This document shows positions 15,529-24,752 of a stretch of DNA of 64,000 nucleotides, piece after piece. The notes beneath the pieces were generated by a model. The model was not told where the DNA came from. It saw only the letters and a program-made list of their open reading frames with translations, and searched no databases. Every line of letters starts with the position of its first letter. The first letter of the stretch is position 1. The position numbers and the translations under genes are program-made. Source of the DNA: Thermomicrobium roseum DSM 5159 (lineage in GTDB: Bacteria > Chloroflexota > Chloroflexia > Thermomicrobiales > Thermomicrobiaceae); the NCBI RefSeq assembly GCF_000021685.1, contig NC_011961.1:372001-436000 (forward strand), read 5' to 3'.

Positions 15529-17796
15529 TCAACTCACTGCTTTGTCGCGCAGTGCAGCGAGCACGCGCTCGGGCGTGATGGGGAGCTCGCTCAGGTGCAC
15601 GCCGATGGCATCAGCGATCGCGTTGGCGATGGCTGCAGCGGTCGGAACGACGGGCGGCTCACCGACTCCCTTCGCCCCGAACGGACCGATCGGCGAGGGA
15701 ACCTCGACGAGTTCGACGGCGATCGGCGGTAGCTGGCTCGCTTTGGGGAGATCGTAGTCGAGGAAGGAGGGGTTGAGCGGTTGGCCGTTCTCGCTCCAGC
15801 GCATCGCCTCGTGCAGAGCCCACCCGATACCTTGGCCGACACCACCGTGCACCTGCTCCTCGACGAGTGCTGGGTTGAGTGCGCGCCCGACGTCCTGGAT
15901 CGCGACCAGATCGAGCACCTCCACCTCGCCGGTGTCCGGGTCGACCGCGACGTGTGCGATTTGCGCGTTGAAGCCGGGGGACTGCTGGCGGACGACGCTC
16001 CGGCCGGTGCCGTAGACGGGTGCATATTTGCCACCGAAGACCATGCTCCGGTGTGCGATCTCGCTGAGCGTGATCTGCCGATCGGGCATACCGCGGACGC
16101 GGATCGCGCCATCGACGAGTTCCAGGTCCTCGGGTGCAGCTTCGAGTTCGTTGGCAGCGATCTCCAAGAGCTGCCGTTTGGCATCCTCCGCTGCTGCTTG
16201 CACCGCGAGTCCGACCGTGTAGGTGATCTTGCTCCCTCCGCTCATCCCCGCGTAGGGAGCACCGTCGGTCGGCAGGAGCTTGACCCGGATTCGCTCGACT
16301 GGCTGTTCCAGCACTTCTGCCGCGATCATGGCGAGAACCGTATGCGTGCCGGTAATGTCGATGGCACCGAGCGTGACGGTGAAGGTGCCGTCGTGATTCA
16401 GCCGAATGTTCGCTGCACAGGGTTCGATACCGCCCGGCCATCCACCGACCGCGATGCCCCAGCCTTCGTTGGGGCGGCGCTGGCGTGAACGCCAGAGGGG
16501 GTGTTGCCGGGCCCGCTCGAGGACGTCGACGAGCCCGATCGGAGGCCAGGGGACACCGTTCGGCTGAAGATCACCCGTTCGCGCGGCGTTGCGGAGACGC
16601 AGCTCGAGGGGATCCTGCCCGATCGCCCGCGCGAGTTCGTCGATCAGCTGCTCGAGCGCAAAGGTGGCTTGGGGAACTCCTGGTGCGCGATAGGCCCCCG
16701 TCCCTGGCTTATTGGTGAGAACCTCGTAGCCGAGGAGATCGAGATGTTCCCAGCGGTAGGTTCCACCCAAGAGAAGGAGCGCGATAGTGACTGGCGCGCC
16801 GGGGTAAGCACCCGAGTCGAAGATGACCCGGGCGCGGAGCGCGGTGAGCGTGCCGTCGCGGCGAGCACCAGCCCGGAGCTCGAAGATCGCGGCGGGAGCC
16901 GGTGTGGCGAGCAGGAACTCTTCGGTTCGGGTCAGGACGAGCTTGACCGGCCTGCCGAGCCGCAATGCGACCGCTGCGACCAGAGGCTCGAGGAGGACGG
17001 TCTTGCCGCCGAAGCCGCCTCCGACCTCCATCGGAACGATCGTCACCATTTCGTGGGGGAGACCGAGCGTGGTCGCGGTCACGTTGCGGCAATAGAACTG
17101 ACCCTGTGTGGTCGTATAGATGGTGACGCCGCCATCGGGTCGGGGCACAGCCACCGAGGCATGCGGCTCGAGGTATGCCTGGTGGACGAATGGTGTCCGG
17201 TAGGTTCGCTCGATCACGACATCGGCGCTGGCGAAACCCTGCATCACGTCACCCCGCTGGAAGCGCACAGCGTTGGTGACGTTGGCCGGCAGACGCCGGA
17301 CATCGAGTTCTTCTCCGCCCGATACCGTGGCATGCATGCCGGCTTCTGCCCACTCGCCTTCGAGTTCTTTGGGGCGGATCACCGGGGCCTCGGGTGTCAT
17401 GGCCGCCAGTGGATCGACGACCGCTGGAAGTTCGTCGTATTCGACCTCGACGAGTGCCGCTGCATCGGCGGCCACGTACGGTGATTCGGCGACGACGATC
17501 GCGACCGGCTGGCCAGCGTAGATGACCTTGTCCCGTGCCAAAAGATGCCGGGCTCGCTCGGCCGGTTCCGGGCCCTCGGGAAGGAGATCGTGGCCAGTGA
17601 AAACGGCGACGACACCCGGGGTGCGGCGTGCTGCGTCGCAATCGATGCGGACGATCCGGGCGTGTGCGTACGGACTGGTGACGAGCCGGGCATGGAGAAG
17701 CCCGGGAAGGTGCAGGTCGTCGGTATAACGCGCGTCGCCGCGCAACTTCGGTTCGGCATCGCGTCGCTTGAGCGGTTTCCCGAGCACGGTCGTCAT
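15529..17796 (-). CDS. Xanthine dehydrogenase/aldehyde oxidase-family molybdenum-binding subunit
   Basis: 755 residues, the usual size of a separate molybdopterin subunit. It opens with the a/b-hammerhead (LKRRDAEPKLRGDARYTDDL) and contains QGQFYCRN, EVGGGFGGK (pterin binding), GAYRAPG and the catalytic-Glu loop GAKGVGEPP. The active-site loop reads GAYRAPG, not the Ser-Cys type of aerobic CO dehydrogenase, so CO oxidation is unlikely; an aldehyde or purine-type substrate is more plausible. ATG 17796 has GGGAG upstream. The Fe-S and FAD subunits that normally adjoin it are absent from both sides, so they must be encoded elsewhere or the subunit works with an unlinked partner. Confidence 0.85.
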   Translation of the reverse strand: MTTVLGKPLKRRDAEPKLRGDARYTDDLHLPGLLHARLVTSPYAHARIVRIDCDAARRTPGVVAVFTGHDLLPEGPEPAERARHLLARDKVIYAGQPVAIVVAESPYVAADAAALVEVEYDELPAVVDPLAAMTPEAPVIRPKELEGEWAEAGMHATVSGGEELDVRRLPANVTNAVRFQRGDVMQGFASADVVIERTYRTPFVHQAYLEPHASVAVPRPDGGVTIYTTTQGQFYCRNVTATTLGLPHEMVTIVPMEVGGGFGGKTVLLEPLVAAVALRLGRPVKLVLTRTEEFLLATPAPAAIFELRAGARRDGTLTALRARVIFDSGAYPGAPVTIALLLLGGTYRWEHLDLLGYEVLTNKPGTGAYRAPGVPQATFALEQLIDELARAIGQDPLELRLRNAARTGDLQPNGVPWPPIGLVDVLERARQHPLWRSRQRRPNEGWGIAVGGWPGGIEPCAANIRLNHDGTFTVTLGAIDITGTHTVLAMIAAEVLEQPVERIRVKLLPTDGAPYAGMSGGSKITYTVGLAVQAAAEDAKRQLLEIAANELEAAPEDLELVDGAIRVRGMPDRQITLSEIAHRSMVFGGKYAPVYGTGRSVVRQQSPGFNAQIAHVAVDPDTGEVEVLDLVAIQDVGRALNPALVEEQVHGGVGQGIGWALHEAMRWSENGQPLNPSFLDYDLPKASQLPPIAVELVEVPSPIGPFGAKGVGEPPVVPTAAAIANAIADAIGVHLSELPITPERVLAALRDKAVS

Positions 17797-18024
17797 CGCT
17801 CGAGGCTCCCTTCCCCGTCGTTCCCACCACGCTGACCCAGTGTACGATGCTCTCCGCTCACCGAGAAGCTGTCCGATCGGGACAGTGTCGGCGGTGGTCG
17901 TCCTGAGCATGGGGTCTACCGTGCTCGCCATCGGATCGGTAGGATGTTGCTGCATGACGGTCGTGCGAGCTTGTCGAGGCACCACGGCCCCCTTCGATGC
18001 GGTCGCTGGTCCGTTGCAGGAAGG

Positions 18025-19011
18025 ATGAGCAGCCCGATGAGCGGGGGGAAGATCGCTGTTCTTTGCCCGAACCTCGGCTTGGATCGGATCGGGTCGCTCG
18101 GGTCGCTCGCACCTGGCACGGTCATGCGCTTCCGCTCGATCCTCACCTCGGCAGGCGGGAAGGGACTGAATCTCGCTCGTGCGGCTGCAGCGCTGGAGTC
18201 CGAAGCGTGCGTGGTGGGTTTCCTCGGGGGGTGGATCGGCCGTCTGGTGGCAGAACTCGCTGGCAACGAGCGGCTCAGGGTGCACCCCTACTGGATCGAG
18301 GCGGAGACACGGGTCAACACGATCGTGCTCGAGGACAGCGGGCGGGTAACCGTCTTCAATGAGGAAGGTCCTCGACTCGAGGCGAGTCTGGCGTCTGGAC
18401 TGCTCGACCTGCTCGGATCGCACCTCGTCGAGGGCGCGCTCGTCGTGGCGATCGGATCGCTGCCGCCTGGCCTCCCGTCGACGCTGTACGCCGACTGCGT
18501 CGGGCTCGCCCGCTCGCGCCATTTGCCCATCATCGTGGACGCCGCGCGGGAAGCACTCGTCGCAGTGCTCGCGGCCGAGCCGGACATCCTGGCGCCCAAC
18601 GTTTTCGAGGCCGAGGGCGCGCTGGGACGAGCGAGCGCCGAGCTCGTCACCGACGATCCGGCCGAACTCCGCGAACGGTCTCTCGCCGCCGCGAGGGAAC
18701 TCGCCCGGGCAGTACGGCAGGCGGCGATCGTCAAAGCGGGAGCAGCCGGTGCGGCGGTCGCGACGCGCGACCAGTTGTGGTTCGCAACGGCGCCGCCTGT
18801 GGTCACCCGCAACCCGATCGGCGCAGGAGACGCCTTCGCGGCTGGCTTCGCAGCGGGGATCGCGCGTGGTCTGCCGCTCGTGGAGGCGGTCCGGCTCGCC
18901 GTCGCGGCTGGCTCGGCGAGTGTGGAGACACTCCAGCCGGGGGCGCTCGACGAGGAGCGGGTCGCGGAGCTCTTCGCGCACGTCCGCGTCGAGGCGATCG
19001 GTCACGGCTGA
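18025..19011 (+). CDS. PfkB-family sugar kinase, 1-phosphofructokinase-like
   Basis: 328 residues. The N-terminal SAGGKGLNLARAAAALE motif is the substrate-binding signature of 1-phosphofructokinase/tagatose-6-phosphate kinases, and the C-terminal NPIGAGDAFAAGFAAG carries the catalytic Asp and anion hole of PfkB kinases. It should transfer phosphate from ATP to a phosphorylated sugar. The expected Asn-Pro-Ala-Leu-Asp start is NLGLD here. ATG 18025 abuts an AGGAAGG sequence; ATG 18037 gives better spacing and is equally possible. No PTS or fru genes are adjacent, so the sugar is uncertain. Confidence 0.8.
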   Translation: MSSPMSGGKIAVLCPNLGLDRIGSLGSLAPGTVMRFRSILTSAGGKGLNLARAAAALESEACVVGFLGGWIGRLVAELAGNERLRVHPYWIEAETRVNTIVLEDSGRVTVFNEEGPRLEASLASGLLDLLGSHLVEGALVVAIGSLPPGLPSTLYADCVGLARSRHLPIIVDAAREALVAVLAAEPDILAPNVFEAEGALGRASAELVTDDPAELRERSLAAARELARAVRQAAIVKAGAAGAAVATRDQLWFATAPPVVTRNPIGAGDAFAAGFAAGIARGLPLVEAVRLAVAAGSASVETLQPGALDEERVAELFAHVRVEAIGHG

Positions 19012-19348
19012 GCACGATGCCCTTATACGTGCCGGGAGAACGTGCGGCGTGGATACCGTGATGGATCGACCTCAGCAAAGCAGGATTCCATCCGTCCGAG
19101 CATGAACGGTCGCCCGGTTGCTCGCGAAACGACAGTGGGCGGCACGGCTAAGGCGTCCGATCTTCCGACGACGCGGCTGCTGGTTTCGAGTACAGCTCGT
19201 TTTCCGGTATGTCGCTGCGGTGTGCGGTGCGTCGCGAGGGCCCCCACCGCGGAAGCGATCGGGATCTTGACATCTCTCTCTCTGCTATCTTGGAGAATGT
19301 GATGATCGGTGTTCAGGTATGGCAGGTGACGGATAACGGAGGTCGACT
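19012..19348. other. Intergenic region before exported proteins
   Basis: About 340 bases. A TTGACA at 19267-19272 is a possible -35 box but no well-spaced -10 follows; a short CT dinucleotide run adjoins it. GGAGG at 19338-19342 serves the next gene. No hairpin or RNA motif stands out. Confidence 0.4.
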
Positions 19349-19858
19349 GTGAGGCGTGTCCTGGTCGTCATCGGAGTTTTGGTCGTCGTCTTCACCCTTG
19401 TGGTCGGGGCAGCGCAGGCGGCATATGGACAATTGTTTTACGAGTGGTCAGCGAGTGGAATCAAGCCAAGAGGCGGGTTGTGGTCCTACTCGGGGAACTA
19501 CCTAGGACGTACAGACTGGAACCCGCTCCCTGGAGTCAATGTGCTGACCCGTCATGAAAGCAGCGTCTACGTCCGGAACCCGACGAGCGACATCCGCTCC
19601 CCAGGCACGGTTCTTTACTTCATCCACGATGGACAAGTCCGAAGGACGGTTTCTTCTTACGCTTGGACGATGACCGGTTGTGGCGCAATCTATCCTCCTG
19701 GCGGGCTGGTGTTCGGCGGTTGTACCACCAACTCGCAATATCTCGGTAGCTTCGACAGCACGAGGCGTGCGCAGGATCGCGGAACGTGGGCGTTCTTCCT
19801 CTGCGACGCCGCTGGATGTTACGGGGGCGTCAGCCGCGACCGGACCTGGACGCTCTAG
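19349..19858 (+). CDS. Small exported protein of unknown function
   Basis: 169 residues. The first 25 form a signal peptide (RR, then a long Val/Leu core, ending GAAQAAYG). The mature part is rich in Gly, Ser, Tyr and Trp with four Cys (GCG, GGC, LCDAAGC) likely paired outside the cell; composition suggests a beta-rich secreted protein. GTG start has GGAGG 6 bases upstream. The next gene, also exported, begins 12 bases downstream, so the two probably form an operon. No family recognised. Confidence 0.75.
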   Translation: MRRVLVVIGVLVVVFTLVVGAAQAAYGQLFYEWSASGIKPRGGLWSYSGNYLGRTDWNPLPGVNVLTRHESSVYVRNPTSDIRSPGTVLYFIHDGQVRRTVSSYAWTMTGCGAIYPPGGLVFGGCTTNSQYLGSFDSTRRAQDRGTWAFFLCDAAGCYGGVSRDRTWTL

Positions 19859-19870
19859 TAGGAGGTCGTC

Positions 19871-20629
19871 ATGCGGTACCGGATCGGAACAATCGCTTTG
19901 CTCGGTTTGCTCGTGCTGGTTGGCGCGGTGGCCTTGGCGCGGAGCTCGGGGCTGACTGCCCCGTTCCCGGGTATCGACCGCGTCGAGTCGGCGGCAGAGG
20001 CCGCACGAAACGGTGACCGCGAAACAGTGCTGTTGGTGGCAGACAAGCCGATCACCGCGGCCGAGCTGACCGAGATGGAGCACTGGGTGGCGGCCAACCT
20101 CGCCTGGATGGGTGAGGTGGGAACCCGGATGGCGGTGACCGACGAGCAGCGAGCGTTCCTCGAGCGGCAGGCGCGCCTGATCGAGGAGTACGGGAAGCCG
20201 ACGGTCGCGCTGGCGGCCCTCATCGTCGATCGGACATTGGAAGCTGAGGCCCAGCGGCAAGGGCTGTGGCCGGACGAGCGAACGGTGCAGGCCCGCGTGG
20301 AGCGGGATCGCGACCTCGCAGCGACCAGTGACGACCCGCGGATCAAGGCGTATCTCCAGGCGTTCGGCGAAACTGCGTTCTGGCAGGTGCACTATCCGCG
20401 GGTGGTTGCCCTGGAGATCGCGAAGGAGCGACTCTACCAGGAACGGACGAAGGACGAGCCGGACCCGACCCGGCGCCAGGCACGCTGGCTCGCCGAGGAG
20501 CGGGCACTCGTGCTCGGGGCGCCGATCGAGGTCGTCGTGCCAGAGCGGTTGCCGGCCAGCATCGATGCAGCGGTAGAGTATTTGAAGCAGTACTACGATC
20601 TCCAGTCGAGCGTCTCCAGCACAGGATAG
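19871..20629 (+). CDS. Membrane-anchored SurA-N-like helical protein
   Basis: 252 residues: an N-terminal signal anchor (about 6-24) and a soluble, charged, helical domain. A VLLVADKPITAAELTEMEHWV stretch resembles the opening of SurA/PrsA-type chaperone domains, and the helices that follow (TEAEAQRQGLWPDE-like) fit the SurA N-terminal fold, but no parvulin isomerase domain follows. It may assist folding of the secreted protein encoded just upstream (inference from spacing). AGGAGG precedes the ATG. About 60% sure of the fold class. Confidence 0.65.
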   Translation: MRYRIGTIALLGLLVLVGAVALARSSGLTAPFPGIDRVESAAEAARNGDRETVLLVADKPITAAELTEMEHWVAANLAWMGEVGTRMAVTDEQRAFLERQARLIEEYGKPTVALAALIVDRTLEAEAQRQGLWPDERTVQARVERDRDLAATSDDPRIKAYLQAFGETAFWQVHYPRVVALEIAKERLYQERTKDEPDPTRRQARWLAEERALVLGAPIEVVVPERLPASIDAAVEYLKQYYDLQSSVSSTG

Positions 20630-21754
20630 TTAACGGGCTGACTCGTGCACTCGCTGCACCGATGGCGTGGTCTACCATCCTGCGCGCGGTGGCGGTGCGG
20701 CGATCAGCTGCTCGTGAGGGACATTTCGACGCTCGACACCGCTCCGGGTGGTGACACGGCACAGCGTGCTTGCGGCCAGAATCGCGGTGCGTCACCGACC
20801 CGGAGTGGCGAGCTTCTGCTGCCCAGCCTGCCGGGGAGATTCGAGTTCTCGAACACCGAGCGGGTAGGGCAGGCGCGATGGCCGAGACGTCAGTGCCTAG
20901 CGGGCTCCTGGCTGCCAGTCCTTTGGGCTTTGGAACGAGCGTTCGCGGGGCGAAGGACCGAGGAACCGGCAGAGGTGAGAGCTGGCAACCGGTCGGTACC
21001 TGACGAACTCGACGAGTCGGTCACCGAGGGCAGGCGTGACCGTTCGCGGCGGCCGATCCTGACGAGCGGAGAACAGAGCGACCTCGCGGCGTGTCCAGGA
21101 GGCGGGGGCGCTCCGTTGCAACAGAGCTGGTCGGAGCGGGCAGCGGTGAGCCAGTGGCCCAGTACGGACGTGCGGAGACGCTCAGCGCGCCGACGGTGCG
21201 CGAGTTCGCTCACTACTGGTCATTTCGCTCAGCTGGAGGAAAGTGCGGGTGTCTCGCATGCGTCGCGGACTCTCGGGCCAATGCATCCGCGAGACCTTTC
21301 GCTCCTCCGTCCGGTCACGGCGCTGGGGGAGGCTCGAGGCGAGCTCAGGGGGGGTCATCGGTTCCATCCTCGCTCTGTCTTTTTGTCGCTTTTCACCAGC
21401 GGACACGATCCTCTCCCTTATCTCGGCGCCTGGTGGCGGGCCGGGAGGGAGGCGAGCGGCAGCGCCTGCTGCTGGACCGCCCGCTCGCGTGGTCCTGCCC
21501 CGATGCTGCCTTCTTCGTCGCCAGGTGCCGGAACACGTGCCCTCCCGAAGAGGAAGCCTGGTGAACCCTCTGGCTGCCGCTCGGTCGGAAAGCGGGCCGT
21601 GCGCATGCCGGGTATCGTGCGCTCGCAGCAACCGCTCCGCGCCCTCCAAGGCGAAACGCTGCTACACTGGCTGCGGGCGAGGTCTGGGCGATCCTGCTGA
21701 CCGCGACTCGGTCGCAGAGTCTTCCTTTGGTGAGCTTCTCGGGGTTCAGGCGTC
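20630..21754. other. 1.1-kb region without a convincing gene
   Basis: Open frames exist but have Arg/Ser/Gly-rich, family-less translations in several frames at once, as expected for GC-rich non-coding DNA. A GAGGAAAGT followed by GCGGG at 21236-21249 recalls the RNase P RNA core but the remaining conserved parts are missing. No tRNA, tmRNA or rRNA signature was found. It is the longest gap in the window and may hold degraded coding DNA, a long leader, or an unrecognised RNA. Confidence 0.45.
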
Positions 21755-22579
21755 GTGCGCTGGTCAGCTGGCGCGGTGGTAGTGCGAGCGTACGCTGAGT
21801 TGAACGACTTCCTGCCGGCGGCGGTGCGCCAGCGCTCGTTCGAGGTACCGCTCCCGTTCGGTGCGACCGTGCGTGATCTCGTCGCCGGGCTCGGCATCCC
21901 TCCGCCGGAGGTCGATCTCGTCCTCGTCAACGACGAGCCCGCCGATTGGGCTGTTCGTCTGAAAGACGGCGACCGAGTCGCGATCTATCCGGTGTTCGAA
22001 ACGATCGATATTGGGTCGGTGCAACGATTGCGTCCCAAGCCGCTGCGCGAACCGCGTTTCATCTGCGATGTCCATCTCGGCCGCTTGGCTGCCTACTTGC
22101 GCCTGCTCGGCTTCGATACGCGGTACGAGCGCGAGGCAGACGACGCAACGCTGGTGGCATGGGCGGAGCGTGAGCGACGGATCGTGCTGACACGCGACCG
22201 GGAACTCTTGAAGCGGCGAGCCGTCACGCACGGGTATTGGCTGCGCTCGGCCCATCCGCGGGAGCAGCTTCTCGAGGTCGTCCGGCGTTTCGACCTGGTG
22301 GGCAGTCTGCGCCCGTTCGTGCGTTGCCCACGCTGCAACGGGTTACTCGTGTTGGTCGATCGCGAGGTGGCGCGGGCGCATGTCCCACCGCGTAGCTGGC
22401 AGCGTGCTCAGGAGTTCTGGCGATGCAGCGGCTGCAACCAGTTCTACTGGTACGGCACGCATTGCGAGCGAGTGGAGGAGCTGATCGCGTGGTTGCGGAG
22501 CGCCTTGTCGGGAGAGCCGACGCGACTGCTGGAGGCAGCATGCGAGCGCACCGCCGGAGACGCGCCATCCGGTGCGTGA
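21755..22579 (+). CDS. Ubiquitin-like (MoaD-type) domain fused to Mut7-C RNase domain
   Basis: 274 residues. Residues about 9-88 form a beta-grasp domain (VRAYAELNDFL ... LKDGDRVAIYPVF) like MoaD/ThiS but without a terminal Gly-Gly, matching Ub-Mut7C. Residues about 98-250 are the Mut7-C PIN-like nuclease domain (FICDVHLGRLAAYLRLLGFDT, LTRDRELL) followed by a Cys4 zinc ribbon (CPRCNG ... CSGCNQFYW). Such proteins are predicted RNases, possibly in RNA decay. The GTG start lacks a strong ribosome binding site, so the true start may be a GTG seven codons later. Confidence 0.85.
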   Translation: MRWSAGAVVVRAYAELNDFLPAAVRQRSFEVPLPFGATVRDLVAGLGIPPPEVDLVLVNDEPADWAVRLKDGDRVAIYPVFETIDIGSVQRLRPKPLREPRFICDVHLGRLAAYLRLLGFDTRYEREADDATLVAWAERERRIVLTRDRELLKRRAVTHGYWLRSAHPREQLLEVVRRFDLVGSLRPFVRCPRCNGLLVLVDREVARAHVPPRSWQRAQEFWRCSGCNQFYWYGTHCERVEELIAWLRSALSGEPTRLLEAACERTAGDAPSGA

Positions 22580-22932
22580 GACGGCGGGGATCTCGGTGGA
22601 GCGCGCTGTGCGGTCTTCGGCGCGTCCGGACTTCTGCGGGATGAGCGTGATCAGCGCTGTCGGCGCGAGCCACTCTTCCCTGAACGGCGGACGCGATGGA
22701 TCGCGTTGGCGATCACCGGTGTTCGTGGTGGGGTGAGGGTGTGAGCTCAGCGATTGTCGGTCTGTGTCGGCTCTCGCCGCGTTCGCGGAGTGCACGCTCG
22801 ACTGAGGCTCGACGGTAGGGCGAGTGCCCTCGTCCAGGCGGGGCAGAATTGACGAAGGGATCCGGTTCGGGGGAGGATTGACCGGTCGAGCGTGCCTGGT
22901 GACCCTCGAGCGGGAAGCGGGAGGATGGAGCG
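22580..22932. other. Intergenic region
   Basis: About 350 bases between two plus-strand genes. It contains a GGGAGGATGGAGCG ribosome binding region at its right edge and probably the promoter of the amidohydrolase-dCTP deaminase operon. No clear hairpin or promoter pair was recognised. Confidence 0.4.
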
Positions 22933-24174
22933 ATGGGGCCAGCGGAACGGGAGCGCTTCGACACGCTCATTCTCGGCGGTGAGGTGATCGACCCGGCGAA
23001 CCAGCGCTTCGGCCGTTTCGACATCGGGATCCGCGAGGGACGGATCGTGCGCGTGGCGCGTTCTCTGGCGGATGCCATCGCCGAGCAAGTGATCGATGCG
23101 CGGGGTCAGATCGTGACGCCGGGTCTCATCGACCTCCATACGCACGTCTACTGGGGTGCGACCTACTGGGGAATCGAAGCCGATCCGATCGCTGCGCGGA
23201 CCGGAGTGACGACCTGGCTGGACGTCGGAAGTGCCGGAGCCTACACGTTTCCTGGTTTTCGCCGGTACATCGTCGAGCCGAGCCGGGTTCGGATTCTTGC
23301 ACTTTTGAATCTCTCCTCGATCGGCTTGGTCGCCCCAACGTGGGAGTTCGCCAATCTCGACTATTGCGACCTCGAGCTCGCTGCCGCGATGATCGAGGCG
23401 AACCGCGACGTCATCCTCGGCGTCAAGGCGCGCATCGATGCCAATACCACGCGCGGTGTCGGGATCCGACCGCTCGAGCTGGCTCGAGAGCTCGCTGACC
23501 AGCTCGGACTTCCCCTCATGGTGCACATCGGGAACGGCCCACCGTCGATCGACGAGGTAGCCGCGCTCTTGCGCCCCGGTGACATTCTGACCCACTGTTT
23601 CACGGGTGGAACCATGCGGATTCTCACTCCGGATGGGCGGGTTCACCCCCGCATCCGCGAGTTGCACGAGCGCGGACTGGTCCTCGATATCGGGCATGGT
23701 GCAGGTTCGTTCAGCTTCGAGGTCGCCGAGCGGCTCCTGGCCGAGGGGATCGTGCCGGACGTCATCTCGAGCGATATCCACCAGCTGGCGATCCAGGGAC
23801 CGATGTTCGACCTCCCCACCACGCTCTCCAAGTTCCTGGCGCTGGGACTCTCGCTGGCGGAGGTCATCGAGCGGGCGACGGTACGACCGGCCAAGATCAT
23901 CGGCCGGCCGGAACTGGGGAGCTTGGCTGAGGGGACGCCAGCGGATATCGCCCTGTTCCAGGTGGTCGAGGGGATGTTCACTTTCTACGACGTGGCGATG
24001 CAGGCGCGGTCTGGCGACCGGCTTCTCGTCAATACGCTGACGATGGTCGATGGACGAATCGTGCCCCGGCAAGAGCCGAGTGCGCTCCATCCCTGGGCGC
24101 AGCTTCCCGAACACCAGCGCCCGATCGTCCAAATCGGACATCCCTACCGAGTCATGCAGGCACGAGGAGGCTGA
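22933..24174 (+). CDS. Amidohydrolase/deacetylase-family metallohydrolase
   Basis: 413 residues of the amidohydrolase superfamily. Metal-binding and catalytic motifs in order: LIDLHTHVYWG, GVKARI (bridging Lys), MVHIGNGP, THCFTGG and the terminal Asp in ISSDIHQL. A beta-sandwich of split N- and C-terminal parts (LGGEVIDP, ADIALFQV) flanks the barrel, as in dihydroorotase-like enzymes. Close to the group annotated as amidohydrolase/deacetylase metallohydrolase, whose substrates include acyl-amino acids; the real substrate is unknown. It is directly followed, with no gap, by the dCTP deaminase-like gene, so they are co-transcribed. Confidence 0.82.
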   Translation: MGPAERERFDTLILGGEVIDPANQRFGRFDIGIREGRIVRVARSLADAIAEQVIDARGQIVTPGLIDLHTHVYWGATYWGIEADPIAARTGVTTWLDVGSAGAYTFPGFRRYIVEPSRVRILALLNLSSIGLVAPTWEFANLDYCDLELAAAMIEANRDVILGVKARIDANTTRGVGIRPLELARELADQLGLPLMVHIGNGPPSIDEVAALLRPGDILTHCFTGGTMRILTPDGRVHPRIRELHERGLVLDIGHGAGSFSFEVAERLLAEGIVPDVISSDIHQLAIQGPMFDLPTTLSKFLALGLSLAEVIERATVRPAKIIGRPELGSLAEGTPADIALFQVVEGMFTFYDVAMQARSGDRLLVNTLTMVDGRIVPRQEPSALHPWAQLPEHQRPIVQIGHPYRVMQARGG

Positions 24175-24699
24175 ATGAGCGAGCGCGATGGCGTCCTCAT
24201 GCGGGAGCAACTGGCAGCACTGCTCGCGGCGGATCCACCTTTGCTCCGCGACCTTCCGGCGGTCGAGGCGCAACTTCAGCCGCACGGGATCGATTTGACT
24301 GTCTGGTCGGTCGCGCGCTTCGCAAGTGCTGGCCAGGTCGGCGAGATCGACGAAGAGCGTCGCCTGCCGGAGCTGGAGGTGGTCGAGCCGGATCGTGATG
24401 GCTGGTGGGAGCTCGAGCCAGGCCCGTACCTCGTGCGCTTCACCGAAACCGTGACGCTCCCACCGGACTGCATGGCCTATGCCCGCCCGCGCTCGAGTCT
24501 GCTCCGCTGTGGCGTCGCGGTGCACACCGCGGTCTGGGATGCCGGATACTCGGGGCAAGGGGTAGCACTGCTCGTCGTTTACAATCCGAAAGGCTTTCGG
24601 CTGCGCCGCTGTGCCCGCATCGCCCAACTCGTGCTGCACCGGCTGGAGCGGCCTGTCAGCGAGGGATACCGTGGCATGTACCAGGGCGAGCGCGGCTGA
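24175..24699 (+). CDS. dCTP deaminase/dUTPase-family protein
   Basis: 174 residues. The trimeric dCTP deaminase/dUTPase core is recognisable: QPHGIDLTVW, ARPRSSLLRCGVAVHTAVWD and AGYSGQG, in the order of the nucleotide-binding motifs. Family members deaminate dCTP or hydrolyse dUTP to limit uracil in DNA. The catalytic Glu of true dCTP deaminases is hard to place, so the exact activity is open. ATG directly follows the preceding TGA, with GGAGG inside the upstream coding end. Association with an amidohydrolase suggests a pyrimidine-related role (inference). Confidence 0.75.
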   Translation: MSERDGVLMREQLAALLAADPPLLRDLPAVEAQLQPHGIDLTVWSVARFASAGQVGEIDEERRLPELEVVEPDRDGWWELEPGPYLVRFTETVTLPPDCMAYARPRSSLLRCGVAVHTAVWDAGYSGQGVALLVVYNPKGFRLRRCARIAQLVLHRLERPVSEGYRGMYQGERG

Positions 24700-24752
24700 G
24701 GCACAGCGGAAATACTGCGCTGTCCCCCGGCAAGTTAGAGGGGAGGTGAGTC

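Noticed and set aside
17797..19005. Continuous N-terminal extension of the molybdenum-subunit frame across the PfkB kinase gene
   Set aside because: The extension is antisense to a kinase with clear motifs, has no family similarity, and a proper ATG with ribosome binding site exists at 17796.
21236..21249. RNase P RNA-like GAGGAAAGT segment
   Set aside because: One mismatch in the core, and none of the other universally conserved RNase P RNA segments or the 3' pairing partner could be found within 400 bases.
20645..21700. Long plus-strand open frame of about 350 codons in the gene-poor region
   Set aside because: Arg/Ser/Gly-rich translation without hydrophobic core pattern, overlapping open frames on both strands, no ribosome binding site and no family resemblance.
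22747..24639. Minus-strand open frame of 630 codons opposite the amidohydrolase and dCTP deaminase genes
   Set aside because: Shadow frame; the plus strand carries two well-motif-supported genes with ribosome binding sites.
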